Below, in pieces: positions 20,870 through 29,749 of a DNA stretch of 38,875 nt. The notes under the pieces are model-generated. The model worked only from the letters and a program-made list of their open reading frames with translations, was not told where the DNA came from and ran no database searches. Source of the DNA: CAZHZT01 sp964537285 (lineage in GTDB: Bacteria; Bacteroidota; Bacteroidia; Chitinophagales; Saprospiraceae). A program made the position numbers and the translations under genes. The stretch spans positions 1 through 38,875 of the forward strand of contig CAZHZT010000042.1 in NCBI GenBank assembly GCA_964537285.1, written 5' to 3'. Position 1 is the stretch's first letter, and every line of letters starts with the position of its first letter.

Positions 20870-23647
20870 TTAATTATAGTTTTTCAAATAATTTTTATCA
20901 AAAAACTCTTTATAGCCATCCAATGAACGCTGTTTGATAATCTGGCGGTAGTTGGACTGATTGATCATAAAAAGCTCATATGCCCCATCTGGTGTAATAA
21001 AATCGGCCTTGTTGTTTTGTACGCCAGAGTAGTAATCCATGGCATCCTTTTTATTTTTGAAGCGCCGGATAACGAGGATCGGCGTATCCGTATCTGCTCC
21101 GAGGAAAATATTTGAAATACGGAGACGCTGCAGGCGATAGTATTTGGTATTGAAATTAGAGACCGCAATTTTAGCATCATCGAGCTTTATACCTTTATCT
21201 TTCAACAGGATGATCGAATAATGCAGCTTATCATCTTCGGTTACATAAACATCATTCTTAGGATCTTCTTCACCGCCACCACCTTCAAAGAAACGAAGGA
21301 TTTCCTTTGCGCGAGTTTCTTCGGGAGTATCCGGATATTTGGCCACTACATCCTTGAGCGCTTTTACGTAAGACTGCTCACCGCTTAATTGGCCGAGGCA
21401 AAATGCCGTCAGCAAAGCAAACTTAGGTCTCAATGGATGTTTGTTATCCATGAGTTGTTCAAATTTTTCCGGTATTTGCTGAGATCGATCCAAAGCATTT
21501 TGATACTCTCCCTGATCGAACAGGTCGTAGGTAATTTCATAGTACTCATCGAGCTTTTTCTCCTTATTGAACTCCTCCTCCGCGTAGGAAGGATCTCGTA
21601 AGATTTTACAGTAGATAGATTCCGGATAACTATTACAAATTTTATTGAAATATTCCTTTGCTTTTTGAATATTCCCCAAGTCGGTATGAGCGATGTAGAG
21701 ATAATAAAAAGCCTCCAGTTCGTGATCATTGCCAGGATATCTATTGAGCAATTCTTCCAGAGTTTCGACAGCATTTTCATTATATCCTAGCTTATCGCGA
21801 TATAAGGTACCGAGTTCAAAGAGGGCATTTTTAATCTTTTCGTTTGCCTCATTGATTTCCTCCTGTGTTCTCGGAACATCTTTAAGCACCTCTTCCATTT
21901 TCGAATCGCCCAAAACCAGATCATTGGAGTTTGCGAGCGTATCCTGGGCCTGGTTTTCGTTCTTATCAGGGCGGTTAGACCTCCTCCAGTTATCCTCGCG
22001 GGTTCTGGTGCCCCATACTTTCTCAAAATCACGAATACCTTTGGTTACTTTATTGGGATCGTAAAACACGTAGGTACTAGGGGCCTTTCCACCTCCGGCA
22101 CCGGTTCTGTTAGCCAGGTTTCTGAGTTGAGGCGCTGGTGCAGCCGCTTTATTTGCGGCAGCTAACTCAGCGGCCCTTTCTTCGGCTTCTTTTTTGCGTT
22201 TTTTCACCAATTTGGCAGCAAATTCCTTTTGTTCCTTTTCGCTCATTTGGCTAATCTTAAGCAAGCTATCCTGAAGGGTAATGATCTCAAGGTTGGCTGC
22301 GATATCGGCAAGGTTTTCGCTAAGCAATTTTACCTCATCATAGCGTTCATCTTTTTCACTTAACACAGAGAGCGCCTGATCGTAATAGGTTTTGGCGTTC
22401 ACAAAGTCTTCTGCCTCAAAGTACAAGGTAGCTAACAGGTAATAAGACTCTGCTAATTGCGAAGGAGTAGACCCTGCCCCATTAACTGACTTTTCAAGGT
22501 ATTCGATTCCTTTCTTTTTATCTCCCTGCTTAAGGGCCACTTTTGCCATAGTGAAATAGATCTGGCCGATATACTCTTTATTCTTATCGTCTTTAAGTAA
22601 GCGAGCCAATCGCTTTAATGCTTCTTCTGTAGATGTATTTCCTTTTGCCCAAGAGTTCTTTTCCATACTTAGCCTGGCATGGAAGCTCATATCATAGGAC
22701 TTGCTGTACTTTGCAGCCTTTTCAAAGGAAGCGAAAGCTTTCGAGTTCTGATCCTCCATTTCATAGAGCTGAGCCAATATGTAATAGTATCTGGCCCGTT
22801 CATTTTTTTCTTTGGCTGATTTTGCGGCTCTTTCCAGCGGAGGAATAGCGTTCGTATAATTTTTCCGGCGCAGATACAAATGTGCTTTTACCGGAGCAAG
22901 CTGATCCCGTATTTCTTCATACGTTTTTTTGTTTTCCTCCAGCTTTGTCAGTAGTTTTTCAGCATCTCTGAAGCGGTCTCTTTCCACATACGTACGTGCG
23001 AGCCAAAGCAATCCTTCCTGGTGAGCGGGTCGGTGTTTGAGGAAGAAAGTATCATCGAACTCTTCCTCTTCTTTACTCGCCTCCTTTTGTTTTTTGCTAG
23101 AACTACTTTTCTTTCGCTTGCGTTTACTTTTTTTCCTGCGACGTTGATTAGGAGACTTTCGCTTGCGTTTTTTTCGTTTGCTCTTTTTTACTTTTTGCCT
23201 GCTTTCCATGATCTTTTCCTCAGTAAACTCCCGGCTCATGTATTCCAGTGTTTCTTCCGCAGATTCATAATCCTGTTTAAGATACTGGCATTTGCCAATC
23301 ATCAGGTAGCAGTCATCGGTCCAGTTACTAAATTCATGGATGGTAGCTACGACGGTAACTTTTTCTACTGCTATATCAAGGTTAGCAGCAACGGCTTGAG
23401 GGTTATCGGCTTCTACATAAGGAAACACAGGTAAGACTTTATTGTAATTTTCCTCATGCTGATCGGTAAGCGCAATAAAACTTTCCTCCAGCAAAAGATT
23501 GGCATTGAAATAGCCGTTAAAATAAGCATTGGTATTATGCCAAAATTTTCCAAAAGCGGAATATTCGCCGCGTTTTTTCTGCGTTTTGCAGGCCGTTGTC
23601 AAAATAACGGGTATAAGTAAGAGTAAAAGTAAGCCAATCTTTCTCAA
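20870..23647 (-). CDS. PorW/SprE-type TPR lipoprotein of the type IX secretion system
   Basis: 925 residues. The lipoprotein signal is MRKIGLLLLLLIPVILTTAC (Cys20). It is followed by the characteristic opening YSAFGKFWHNTNAYFNGYFN, and then many TPR units (for example DCYLMIGKCQYLKQDYESAE, ARYYYILAQLYEMEDQNSKA, AESYYLLATLYFEAEDFVNA). A very basic Lys/Arg/Ser tract lies at about 148-185 and a second helical repeat region follows residue 590. PorW/SprE is a periplasmic lipoprotein needed for T9SS secretion and gliding in relatives. Two T9SS substrates occur in this window (8299, 33204). The basic tract is unusually long. The gene is transcribed alone, divergent from an M23 peptidase. Confidence 0.78.
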   Translation of the reverse strand: MRKIGLLLLLLIPVILTTACKTQKKRGEYSAFGKFWHNTNAYFNGYFNANLLLEESFIALTDQHEENYNKVLPVFPYVEADNPQAVAANLDIAVEKVTVVATIHEFSNWTDDCYLMIGKCQYLKQDYESAEETLEYMSREFTEEKIMESRQKVKKSKRKKRKRKSPNQRRRKKSKRKRKKSSSSKKQKEASKEEEEFDDTFFLKHRPAHQEGLLWLARTYVERDRFRDAEKLLTKLEENKKTYEEIRDQLAPVKAHLYLRRKNYTNAIPPLERAAKSAKEKNERARYYYILAQLYEMEDQNSKAFASFEKAAKYSKSYDMSFHARLSMEKNSWAKGNTSTEEALKRLARLLKDDKNKEYIGQIYFTMAKVALKQGDKKKGIEYLEKSVNGAGSTPSQLAESYYLLATLYFEAEDFVNAKTYYDQALSVLSEKDERYDEVKLLSENLADIAANLEIITLQDSLLKISQMSEKEQKEFAAKLVKKRKKEAEERAAELAAANKAAAPAPQLRNLANRTGAGGGKAPSTYVFYDPNKVTKGIRDFEKVWGTRTREDNWRRSNRPDKNENQAQDTLANSNDLVLGDSKMEEVLKDVPRTQEEINEANEKIKNALFELGTLYRDKLGYNENAVETLEELLNRYPGNDHELEAFYYLYIAHTDLGNIQKAKEYFNKICNSYPESIYCKILRDPSYAEEEFNKEKKLDEYYEITYDLFDQGEYQNALDRSQQIPEKFEQLMDNKHPLRPKFALLTAFCLGQLSGEQSYVKALKDVVAKYPDTPEETRAKEILRFFEGGGGEEDPKNDVYVTEDDKLHYSIILLKDKGIKLDDAKIAVSNFNTKYYRLQRLRISNIFLGADTDTPILVIRRFKNKKDAMDYYSGVQNNKADFITPDGAYELFMINQSNYRQIIKQRSLDGYKEFFDKNYLKNYN

Positions 23648-23800
23648 AACAATGTATTTTTGTAATTATTTAATGCAAGTTGCGATTCATTGCAGAGCAA
23701 GTGTTGCTCTAAGGGTTTGGTCATTTATTACTAAAAGCCAATTGCCAGCAATTAAATAATTCCCAATAAAATAAATGCAATTTCATAACTGTTAATTAGG

Positions 23801-23808
23801 CAAAGTTA
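23801..23808 (-). promoter_or_regulatory. Possible -7 box in the divergent PorW/M23 intergenic region
   Basis: On the minus strand it reads TAACTTTG (TAnnTTTG), 154 nt upstream of the PorW-like start. The matching -33 element was not found, so it is a candidate only. Confidence 0.3.
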
Positions 23809-23833
23809 TTTTAATAAATCCAAAATTTGAAAG

Positions 23834-24730
23834 ATGGCGGAACAAATAAAAGGTTGGAAAATGTGGTGGAACCGGATGCGAAACACTTTTCGCTTAGTCA
23901 TCATGAATGATGAAACATTTGAGGAAGTGGGTTCTTACCGGCTTACGCTCCTAAATGTTTACGTTTGGCTAAGCATCCTTATTGTCGCTGTGGCTTTATT
24001 TGTGGGAGCATTATTCTTTTTCACTCCTATAAAGAGATACCTTCCGGGCTTTGATCAAGTTGACCAGGGCGCCATATTACTTGAGATGCGCCGCGAATTA
24101 GCAAGTTTAGAGGCGAAACTAGAGGCCAATGAACTCTATGCGGAACGTTTTAAGAAATTACTGGTCGGAGATATAGAGCCCCCCCAACCTCAGGAGTTCC
24201 CTGAAGATCAATTCCTTAACTCAGACAGCTTGCTCTTGGTGGAACGTATTGAAGAAGATGAAATACTTCGCAAGGAAATAGAACTGGACCGAAAGGAACT
24301 CGAGCGTGAACTACTCAATAGGTCCGTAAATATTTCTCCCCGTAATTTACCCATTGAACAAATTTACCTTATGCCTCCGGTATCCGGAACCATTAGCGCA
24401 GGGTTCATGCTCAACCGCAATCACTTTGGAGTAGATGTTCTTTCCCCGAAAAATACGCCAATCAAATCAGCAATGGATGGTTATGTGTTTTTTTCTGACT
24501 GGACACTGGAAACCGGCCATACCATCGGAATTCAGCACTCTAATAATATTCTCACTTTTTATAAGCACAACTCGTCTTTGCTTAAAAAAGTAGGTACCTT
24601 TGTAAAAGCTGGGGAAGCTATTGCCATCATAGGGAATTCAGGTACACTTTCAAGTGGCCCTCACTTACATTTTGAATTGTGGCATAATGGGAAACCGCTA
24701 GACCCAACAGATTATATTAGTTTTGAGTAA
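23834..24730 (+). CDS. M23-family metallopeptidase-like, membrane-anchored
   Basis: 298 residues. A cytoplasmic basic segment of about 40 residues precedes one transmembrane helix (about 45-68, NVYVWLSILIVAVALFVGAL). A coiled coil (about 80-155) and a C-terminal LytM/M23 domain (about 175-298) follow. The domain shows HFGVDVLSPK (the HxxxD zinc motif), GYVFFSDW, YKHNSSLLKKVGTFVKAGEA, GNSGTLSSGPHLHFELW (HxH zinc motif) and PLDPTDYI. M23 enzymes cut peptide cross-links in peptidoglycan; coiled-coil forms often act in envelope remodelling or regulate other hydrolases. A HAD-type gene begins 3 nt after its stop codon. Confidence 0.88.
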   Translation: MAEQIKGWKMWWNRMRNTFRLVIMNDETFEEVGSYRLTLLNVYVWLSILIVAVALFVGALFFFTPIKRYLPGFDQVDQGAILLEMRRELASLEAKLEANELYAERFKKLLVGDIEPPQPQEFPEDQFLNSDSLLLVERIEEDEILRKEIELDRKELERELLNRSVNISPRNLPIEQIYLMPPVSGTISAGFMLNRNHFGVDVLSPKNTPIKSAMDGYVFFSDWTLETGHTIGIQHSNNILTFYKHNSSLLKKVGTFVKAGEAIAIIGNSGTLSSGPHLHFELWHNGKPLDPTDYISFE

Positions 24731-24733
24731 AAT

Positions 24734-25174
24734 ATGCTTATCATGAACGATACAAACGTGCACCTTGAAGAGGCTTTCAACGAAAAGGGTGAATCTATCA
24801 GCCCTCAACTTCCCAATGGCGTAAAGAACTTCCTTATTGATATCGATGGAACCATCTGCGACGACGTACCTAATGAAGAACCAGAAAGGATGAAAAGCGT
24901 TCTTCCCTATCCGGATGCACTCAAGATTCTTAATAAATGGTATGAAGAGGGGCATATTATTACTTTTTTCACTTCCAGAACCGAGGAACATCGCGAAATC
25001 ACTGAAACCTGGTTAAAAGAATTCAACTTTAAATACCACAGCCTTCTCATGGGAAAACCTCGCGGAGGTAATTACCATTGGATTGATAATCATATCGTTA
25101 AAGCCACCCGTTTCAAAGGTAAATTTACAGACCTCGTCGTGCGCAATCATGAAATTGAGGTATTTAAAAAGTAA
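24734..25174 (+). CDS. HAD-superfamily phosphatase-like protein
   Basis: 146 residues. Motif I is FLIDIDGTICDD (nucleophile Asp in DxDGT), motif II FFTSRTEEH, motif III Lys in LLMGKPRGGNYHWIDNH with an acidic/His end. There is no cap domain, so it probably acts on larger or phosphoprotein/sugar-phosphate substrates. It starts 3 nt after the M23 gene, so both are likely one transcript. An alternative start at the inner ATG (MNDTN) is possible. Confidence 0.82.
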   Translation: MLIMNDTNVHLEEAFNEKGESISPQLPNGVKNFLIDIDGTICDDVPNEEPERMKSVLPYPDALKILNKWYEEGHIITFFTSRTEEHREITETWLKEFNFKYHSLLMGKPRGGNYHWIDNHIVKATRFKGKFTDLVVRNHEIEVFKK

Positions 25175-25184
25175 ACCCGATGAG

Positions 25185-25327
25185 ATAAATTCATGCCGCT
25201 CCGCGGCAGTATTTCCTCTACGGGCAGTTTACACGCCGGTTTTGCTCCACAAAACCGGCGTGTAAAGCTGCCACTAATAAGAATTTTCGAGCTTTAGGTG
25301 CGTTCATTTTTCAAAGCGAGAATCGCT
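25185..25327. repeat. Palindromic element, same family as 3181-3352 (copy B)
   Basis: The left flank ATGCCGCTCCGCGG and right flank AAAGCGAGAATCGCT match copy A, but the central stem (25220-25272, TACACGCCGGTTTTG paired with CAAAACCGGCGTGTA, loop CTCCA) is a different sequence. The 318-bp gap 25175-25492 contains nothing else recognisable except a T-rich stretch before the next gene. Confidence 0.7.
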
Positions 25328-25492
25328 GGCAGGGCTCACCAAAATAAACTCCCATGTCAGAGACAGGGGTTTCCGTAATTCTCCGTTTCAATTCCTTATT
25401 TATCCGATTTGACCTAGCAATTATCTAAGTTTTTTTGTTATAATATTGGAAAGGATTAGTTTTGAAAGTGAATTAACCAAAAAATATTAATC

Positions 25493-25825
25493 ATGTCTGA
25501 AGAACAAAATCAAACCAATGCACCCGAGCCTAAAGTAATAGCGCTCATTGCTTATCTAACTATTGTAGGTTGGTTAGTAGCTTATGTATTGAATAATAAG
25601 AATAACAATCCCTCTTCTTTCTTAAAAACACATATGCGGATGGCATTGGGAACCGGCCTGATCGGTGTGGTAGGCTTTGCTCTATCCGGAATATTTATCG
25701 GCTGGATTATTTACATCGGGTTTTTGATCCTCGCAATTATCGGCGTCATAAATGCTTTACAGGAAAAAGATCAGGAGCTTCCGATTGTTGGTCAATACTT
25801 CAACCAGTGGTTCGGAGGGATCTAA
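25493..25825 (+). CDS. Small multi-pass membrane protein, DUF4870/Tic20-like
   Basis: 110 residues with three or four helices: VIALIAYLTIVGWLVAYVL, a short linker FLKTHMRMALGTGLIGVVGF, and ALSGIFIGWIIYIGFLILAI. The acidic N-terminus MSEEQNQTNAPEPKVIAL and the Lx(I/V)G...QxF end are typical of the DUF4870/Tic20-like family of bacterial import-component-like proteins. Its function is unknown. It is single and followed within 25 bp by repeat elements. Confidence 0.8.
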   Translation: MSEEQNQTNAPEPKVIALIAYLTIVGWLVAYVLNNKNNNPSSFLKTHMRMALGTGLIGVVGFALSGIFIGWIIYIGFLILAIIGVINALQEKDQELPIVGQYFNQWFGGI

Positions 25826-25848
25826 TAAAATAAGCACGTGGCTGCACC

Positions 25849-26326
25849 ATAAGGTATGTTCGTAGCTTCTGGTAGAAAATTTTCTTTTCTGAGGGGTGTT
25901 CTTTTGAGGTTCCAGATGATTTCATTTGGTAAACGTTTAAAGAACAAAAAGCAGGCCTAATTTCTTCTAGTAGTGCTAGCATCAATGTCGTCAACTTAAA
26001 CTCTTTATAGCCCGGCACTTCAGTGCCGGGGGGAATAGTTGTCAGATTGGGCTTTAGCCCCTTCGTTATTAATGGGCTAAAGCCCCGATAAATATTAACA
26101 CTACACCTGGCGCTAAAGCGCCAGGCAAAGAAAAAGCATAAGTTGACGACATTAGCGGAAGCCCACAATACTAGAGCAATAGCCTATGATGTGCTTCCGC
26201 TACGCGGAAGAAATATAGGTGTAAATCCTTTCCCCAGGAAAACCTGGGGCTACGATCAGGCAGGCCTAACGGCCTGCTTTAAGGACTTTACAAATTAATT
26301 TCGACCAAATGAAATCATCTAGAGCC
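25849..26326. repeat. Nested palindromic elements, outer family R5 interrupted by other repeats
   Basis: The outer element begins GGTATGTTCG near 25855 and has TIR-like ends GGTTCCAGATGATTTCATTT (25908) and AAATGAAATCATCTAGAGCC (26326). A compact relative is 36342-36530 in inverted orientation. Inside, 25984-26153 is a separate 170-bp element with a perfect 15-bp terminal inverted repeat AATGTCGTCAACTTA, holding three stem-loops (GCCGGCACTTCAGTGCCGGG, GGGCTTTAGCCCC..., CCTGGCGCTAAAGCGCCAGG). 26154-26262 adds a GCGGAAGC/GCTTCCGC hairpin and CCCCAGGAAAACCTGGGG. No gene is present in 25826-26392. Confidence 0.85.
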
Positions 26327-26392
26327 TCTTTTGAAATTTTTAGTAAAAATCCCCCCCTCAATAGAAACAACCCCATATTTCTCACAGAGTCT

Positions 26393-28543
26393 TTACGAAT
26401 TAGGAACGGACAACATCAACTCCAAAATCTGCTGAGCCGCTTTAGCGATAACGGTTCCGGGGCCAAAAACCCCCACAACTCCGTGCTCGTAGAGAAAATC
26501 ATAATCCTGCACAGGGATAACACCTCCCACAACAACCATTATATCCTCTCTACCAATAGCCTTCAGCGCCTCTATAGTCTCCGGCACAAGGGTTTTATGG
26601 CCCGCTGCAAGGGAAGACACCCCCAGGATGTGTACGTCGTTCTCAGCAGCCTGTAAAGCCGCCTCACGAGGTGTTTGAAAAAGAGGCCCGACATCCACAT
26701 CAAAACCGAGGTCGGCAAAGCTTGTAGCAATTACCTTTGCCCCCCTATCGTGGCCATCCTGCCCTAACTTAGCGATCATGATCCTTGGGCGGCGACCTTC
26801 TACTGCGGCAAACTGATCAGAAAGGCCACAAGCTTTCATAAAAGCCTCATCTTGTTTAATTTCCTTGGAATAAACCCCTGAAACAAGCTTATTGCTCGCC
26901 ACAAAACGGTTGAAAACATTTTCCATAGCAAGGGAAATTTCTCCCAGGGTTGCTCTGTGGCGGGCAGCAATGACGGCTTTCTCCAGAAGGTTACCACTTT
27001 GAGTGCGCGCTGTTTCTTCAAGATCTTTCAGGGCAGCCTGCACCAATTCCTCATTGCGCTCCCTTTTTACCTTTTTCAATCTTTCAATCTGAGCATTTCG
27101 GACTTTGGAATTATCCACTTCAAGGATCTCTATATTTTCTTCTGAATCAGGCCGGAAGATGTTAACCCCGACGATTTTGTCATGCCCGCTATCAATCCGG
27201 GCTTGTTTTCGGGCGGCCGCTTCCTCAATACGCATTTTTGGAATTCCTTTTTCGATGGCCTTAGCCATTCCTCCAAGTGCTTCGATTTCCTGCATCAGGT
27301 TCCATGCTTTTTCAACCAATTGAGCAGTCAGGTATTCAACATAGTAGGAACCTCCCCAGGGGTCCACAGCTTTAGTGATATTTGTCTCTTTTTGAAGGAG
27401 GATCTGAGTATCGCGGGCAATTTTAGCGGAAAAATCCGTTGGAAGTGCAATGGCTTCATCCAGGGAATTCGTGTGTAGGGACTGGGTTCCTCCGAGGGCA
27501 GCGGCCATTGCTTCGATACAGGTACGGGCTATATTGTTGAAAGGGTCTTGTTCCGTAAGGCTGTAGCCAGAAGTTTGGCAATGGGTCCGCAGAGCCATTG
27601 ATTTTTCTTTTTGCGGCTTAAACTGTTTAACCGTTTTAGCCCAAAGCAAACGGCCTGCTCTCATTTTTGCAATTTCCATGAAATGGTTCATTCCAATCCC
27701 CCAGAAGAAAGAAATCCGTGGAGCAAAATCATCAATTTTAAGCCCTGCATTCAAGCCCGCCCGGATGTATTCCAAGCCATCAGCGATGGTATAAGCCAGC
27801 TCCAGGTCTGCGGTGGCGCCGGCTTCATGCATATGATACCCACTTACGCTGATAGAGTTGAAGCGAGGCATGTATTTGGCGGTATAGGCGAAAATATCTG
27901 CAATGATTCGAATAGAAGGCGTCGGAGGGTAGATAAAGGTATTACGGACCATAAACTCCTTTAAAATATCATTCTGAATGGTTCCGCTGAGTTGTTCTGG
28001 CTTTACTCCTTGTTCTTCTGCCGCAATGATGTAAAAAGCCATGACAGGAATCACCGCGCCATTCATTGTCATTGAAACAGACATTTTATCGAGGGGAATC
28101 TGATCGAATAAAATCTTCATATCCTCAACGGTATCGATGGCCACACCCGCTTTGCCGACGTCTCCTTTAACCCTTTCATGGTCAGAGTCATAACCTCGGT
28201 GCGTTGCCAGGTCGAAAGCTACGGAGAGTCCTTTCTGACCTGCTGCGAGGTTGCGACGATAAAAAGCATTGCTTTCTTCAGCGGTGGAGAATCCCGCGTA
28301 TTGGCGGATTGTCCACGGCCTGCCAGTATACATAGAGCTATACGGCCCCCGCAGAAAAGGAGGAATTCCGGCTGCAAAATGTAAATGCCTGGCATCTTTA
28401 ATTGCTTCCGGTGTTGGTTGTGTATTTGTCGTAATGCCTTCCGGAGTATTCCATTCACCTTGCTTTAGGTGAATATCTGAAGGTTCCGTATTTAACTGAA
28501 TAAATTCCTCAAAGGACAATTTAGCTGGATCTATTTTATTCAT
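26393..28543 (-). CDS. scpA: Methylmalonyl-CoA mutase, large catalytic subunit
   Basis: 716 residues. Adenosylcobalamin-dependent interconversion of methylmalonyl-CoA and succinyl-CoA, linking propionate catabolism and the TCA cycle. The start is the ATG giving MNKIDPAKLSFEEF; an upstream extension would overlap ybeY. N-terminal barrel motifs are RPWTIRQYAGFSTAEESNAF, GLSVAFDLATHRGYDSDH and SVSMTMNGAVIPVMAFYI. The C-terminal B12 domain starts at about 590 with DGHDRGAKVI (DxHxxG base-off motif; the His ligates cobalt), GFDVDVGPLFQTPREAA, ILGVSSLAAGH and VVVGGVIP. The small subunit is not in the window. It lies downstream of ybeY and the RsbW-like gene. Confidence 0.95.
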   Translation of the reverse strand: MNKIDPAKLSFEEFIQLNTEPSDIHLKQGEWNTPEGITTNTQPTPEAIKDARHLHFAAGIPPFLRGPYSSMYTGRPWTIRQYAGFSTAEESNAFYRRNLAAGQKGLSVAFDLATHRGYDSDHERVKGDVGKAGVAIDTVEDMKILFDQIPLDKMSVSMTMNGAVIPVMAFYIIAAEEQGVKPEQLSGTIQNDILKEFMVRNTFIYPPTPSIRIIADIFAYTAKYMPRFNSISVSGYHMHEAGATADLELAYTIADGLEYIRAGLNAGLKIDDFAPRISFFWGIGMNHFMEIAKMRAGRLLWAKTVKQFKPQKEKSMALRTHCQTSGYSLTEQDPFNNIARTCIEAMAAALGGTQSLHTNSLDEAIALPTDFSAKIARDTQILLQKETNITKAVDPWGGSYYVEYLTAQLVEKAWNLMQEIEALGGMAKAIEKGIPKMRIEEAAARKQARIDSGHDKIVGVNIFRPDSEENIEILEVDNSKVRNAQIERLKKVKRERNEELVQAALKDLEETARTQSGNLLEKAVIAARHRATLGEISLAMENVFNRFVASNKLVSGVYSKEIKQDEAFMKACGLSDQFAAVEGRRPRIMIAKLGQDGHDRGAKVIATSFADLGFDVDVGPLFQTPREAALQAAENDVHILGVSSLAAGHKTLVPETIEALKAIGREDIMVVVGGVIPVQDYDFLYEHGVVGVFGPGTVIAKAAQQILELMLSVPNS

Positions 28544-28601
28544 CGGGATTTTTTTACGAAAGATGACCAAAAATGACTGTGAAAGCCAATCTGCTAGTGC
28601 T

Positions 28602-29060
28602 TCAAGATAGGAAAAAAAGTGCTTTTTCAATATAATAATTTTCTTTTTCCACCATTCTGATTTTTTCACCAGGCGTTTTATCATTATATCCCAAAAGATG
28701 GAGCAGTCCGTGGGCCATTACACGCTGAAGTTCCTTATCAAAGGAAGCCCCATAATATGCTGCATTTTCTTTAACCCGCTCAATACTAATGAATAAATCG
28801 CCCTGAACAGGGTCCTGACTATAAGGAAAGGCGATGATATCAGTGTAAGTGTCATGTTGCAAAAAATCGAGATTGATTTTATGCAAATAATCGTCACTGC
28901 AAAAAATTACATTCAGTGATAATAAGCTATGAGCTTCCTCTTCTACTATTGAGAGCAGCCAATTACTAAGATTAAGGGGTTGGGCTAGTTGGAAATCAAC
29001 GTCTTCAGAATGGAATTCAATCAGGGGTGAATCGTTGGCAGGTAGTTCCTGCATCATCAT
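28602..29060 (-). CDS. ybeY: Endoribonuclease YbeY (16S rRNA maturation)
   Basis: 152 residues. Zinc-dependent single-strand endoribonuclease in 16S rRNA 3' processing and ribosome quality control. The HGLLHLLGYND signature near residue 115 carries the zinc-binding histidines. Other motifs are LNLDFLQHDTYTDIIAFPY-like NLDFLQHDTYTDI and GDLFISIERV. The third metal residue position is Asn-Asp (YND) rather than the usual YDH; the His is missing from that place. The start codon overlaps the stop of the RsbW-like gene (TAATG), so the pair is translationally coupled. Confidence 0.9.
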   Translation of the reverse strand: MMMQELPANDSPLIEFHSEDVDFQLAQPLNLSNWLLSIVEEEAHSLLSLNVIFCSDDYLHKINLDFLQHDTYTDIIAFPYSQDPVQGDLFISIERVKENAAYYGASFDKELQRVMAHGLLHLLGYNDKTPGEKIRMVEKENYYIEKALFFLS

Positions 29061-29464
29061 TATATATTAAAATTAATTTCGACGGTGCTGCCTTCGTCAT
29101 AAAAAACCACTTTATCAGAAAGTTGGCGCATTAAAAAAACACCTCTTCCCCCAACTTTAAGGATATTTTCGGGCGAAGTGGGGTCTGGAAGTTCTTTAAA
29201 GTCAAAGCCAGGCCCCTGATCAGAAACAAAAAAAGCTAACTGATTACGCTTCTTAGTTAGCTTAACTTCAACATGCTTGGATTCATCTTTTTGGTTGCCG
29301 TGAATAATAGCATTGGTAACAGCTTCGGTAAGGCTTATAAGGATATTGCCGTAGATTTCAGGTTTTACGTTGTATTTTTCAACTACACTTAGAACAAAGG
29401 ATTCTACCTTTGTGATATTGGAAGGATTTGATTTTATTGTTAACACTTCTAGCGTCGCTTTCAT
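29060..29464 (-). CDS. RsbW/SpoIIAB-like anti-sigma factor ATP-binding kinase
   Basis: 134 residues of the GHKL ATPase fold without a histidine phosphoacceptor. N-box EAVTNAIIHGN (about 47-57), G1 DQGPGFDF and G2 GGRGVFLMRQLSD. This form is typical of serine kinases that regulate sigma factors or anti-anti-sigma proteins by phosphorylation. No sigma factor or antagonist is adjacent. It is the first gene of a likely operon with ybeY and the mutase. Confidence 0.88.
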   Translation of the reverse strand: MKATLEVLTIKSNPSNITKVESFVLSVVEKYNVKPEIYGNILISLTEAVTNAIIHGNQKDESKHVEVKLTKKRNQLAFFVSDQGPGFDFKELPDPTSPENILKVGGRGVFLMRQLSDKVVFYDEGSTVEINFNI

Positions 29465-29671
29465 TTCAAAATATTGTTTAAAGCCGCATCAATTAGTTAC
29501 GATGTAAACAGACTTGTATAATGCCTGTATGAATTCGATTGTTCACAGTAGAATACCGATAAGGAAAGTTTAATATTAGTAAACAAATGTTGCAAATAAC
29601 CTGCTTTCATTTATAATACGTAAAAATGTAAAAAATTGTTCATCTTGTCAATAGGAGAGGTGTTAAAAATG

Positions 29672-29733
29672 AAAAGAGTGGTAACAGAAAGAGGGAAGGC
29701 GGCCGCCTTCCCTCTTTCTGTTACCACTCTTTT
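29672..29733. terminator. Perfect 62-bp palindrome without loop, likely terminator
   Basis: AAAAGAGTGGTAACAGAAAG through GGCGGCCGCC to its exact complement ending CTTTT. It lies 17 bp after the stop codon of the DUF4175 gene and ends in a T-run. In RNA it would form a 31-bp hairpin with a minimal turn. 29465-29671 holds the upstream region of the RsbW-like gene and shows no gene. Confidence 0.85.
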
Positions 29734-29749
29734 TAAGGGTATCGAGGAG

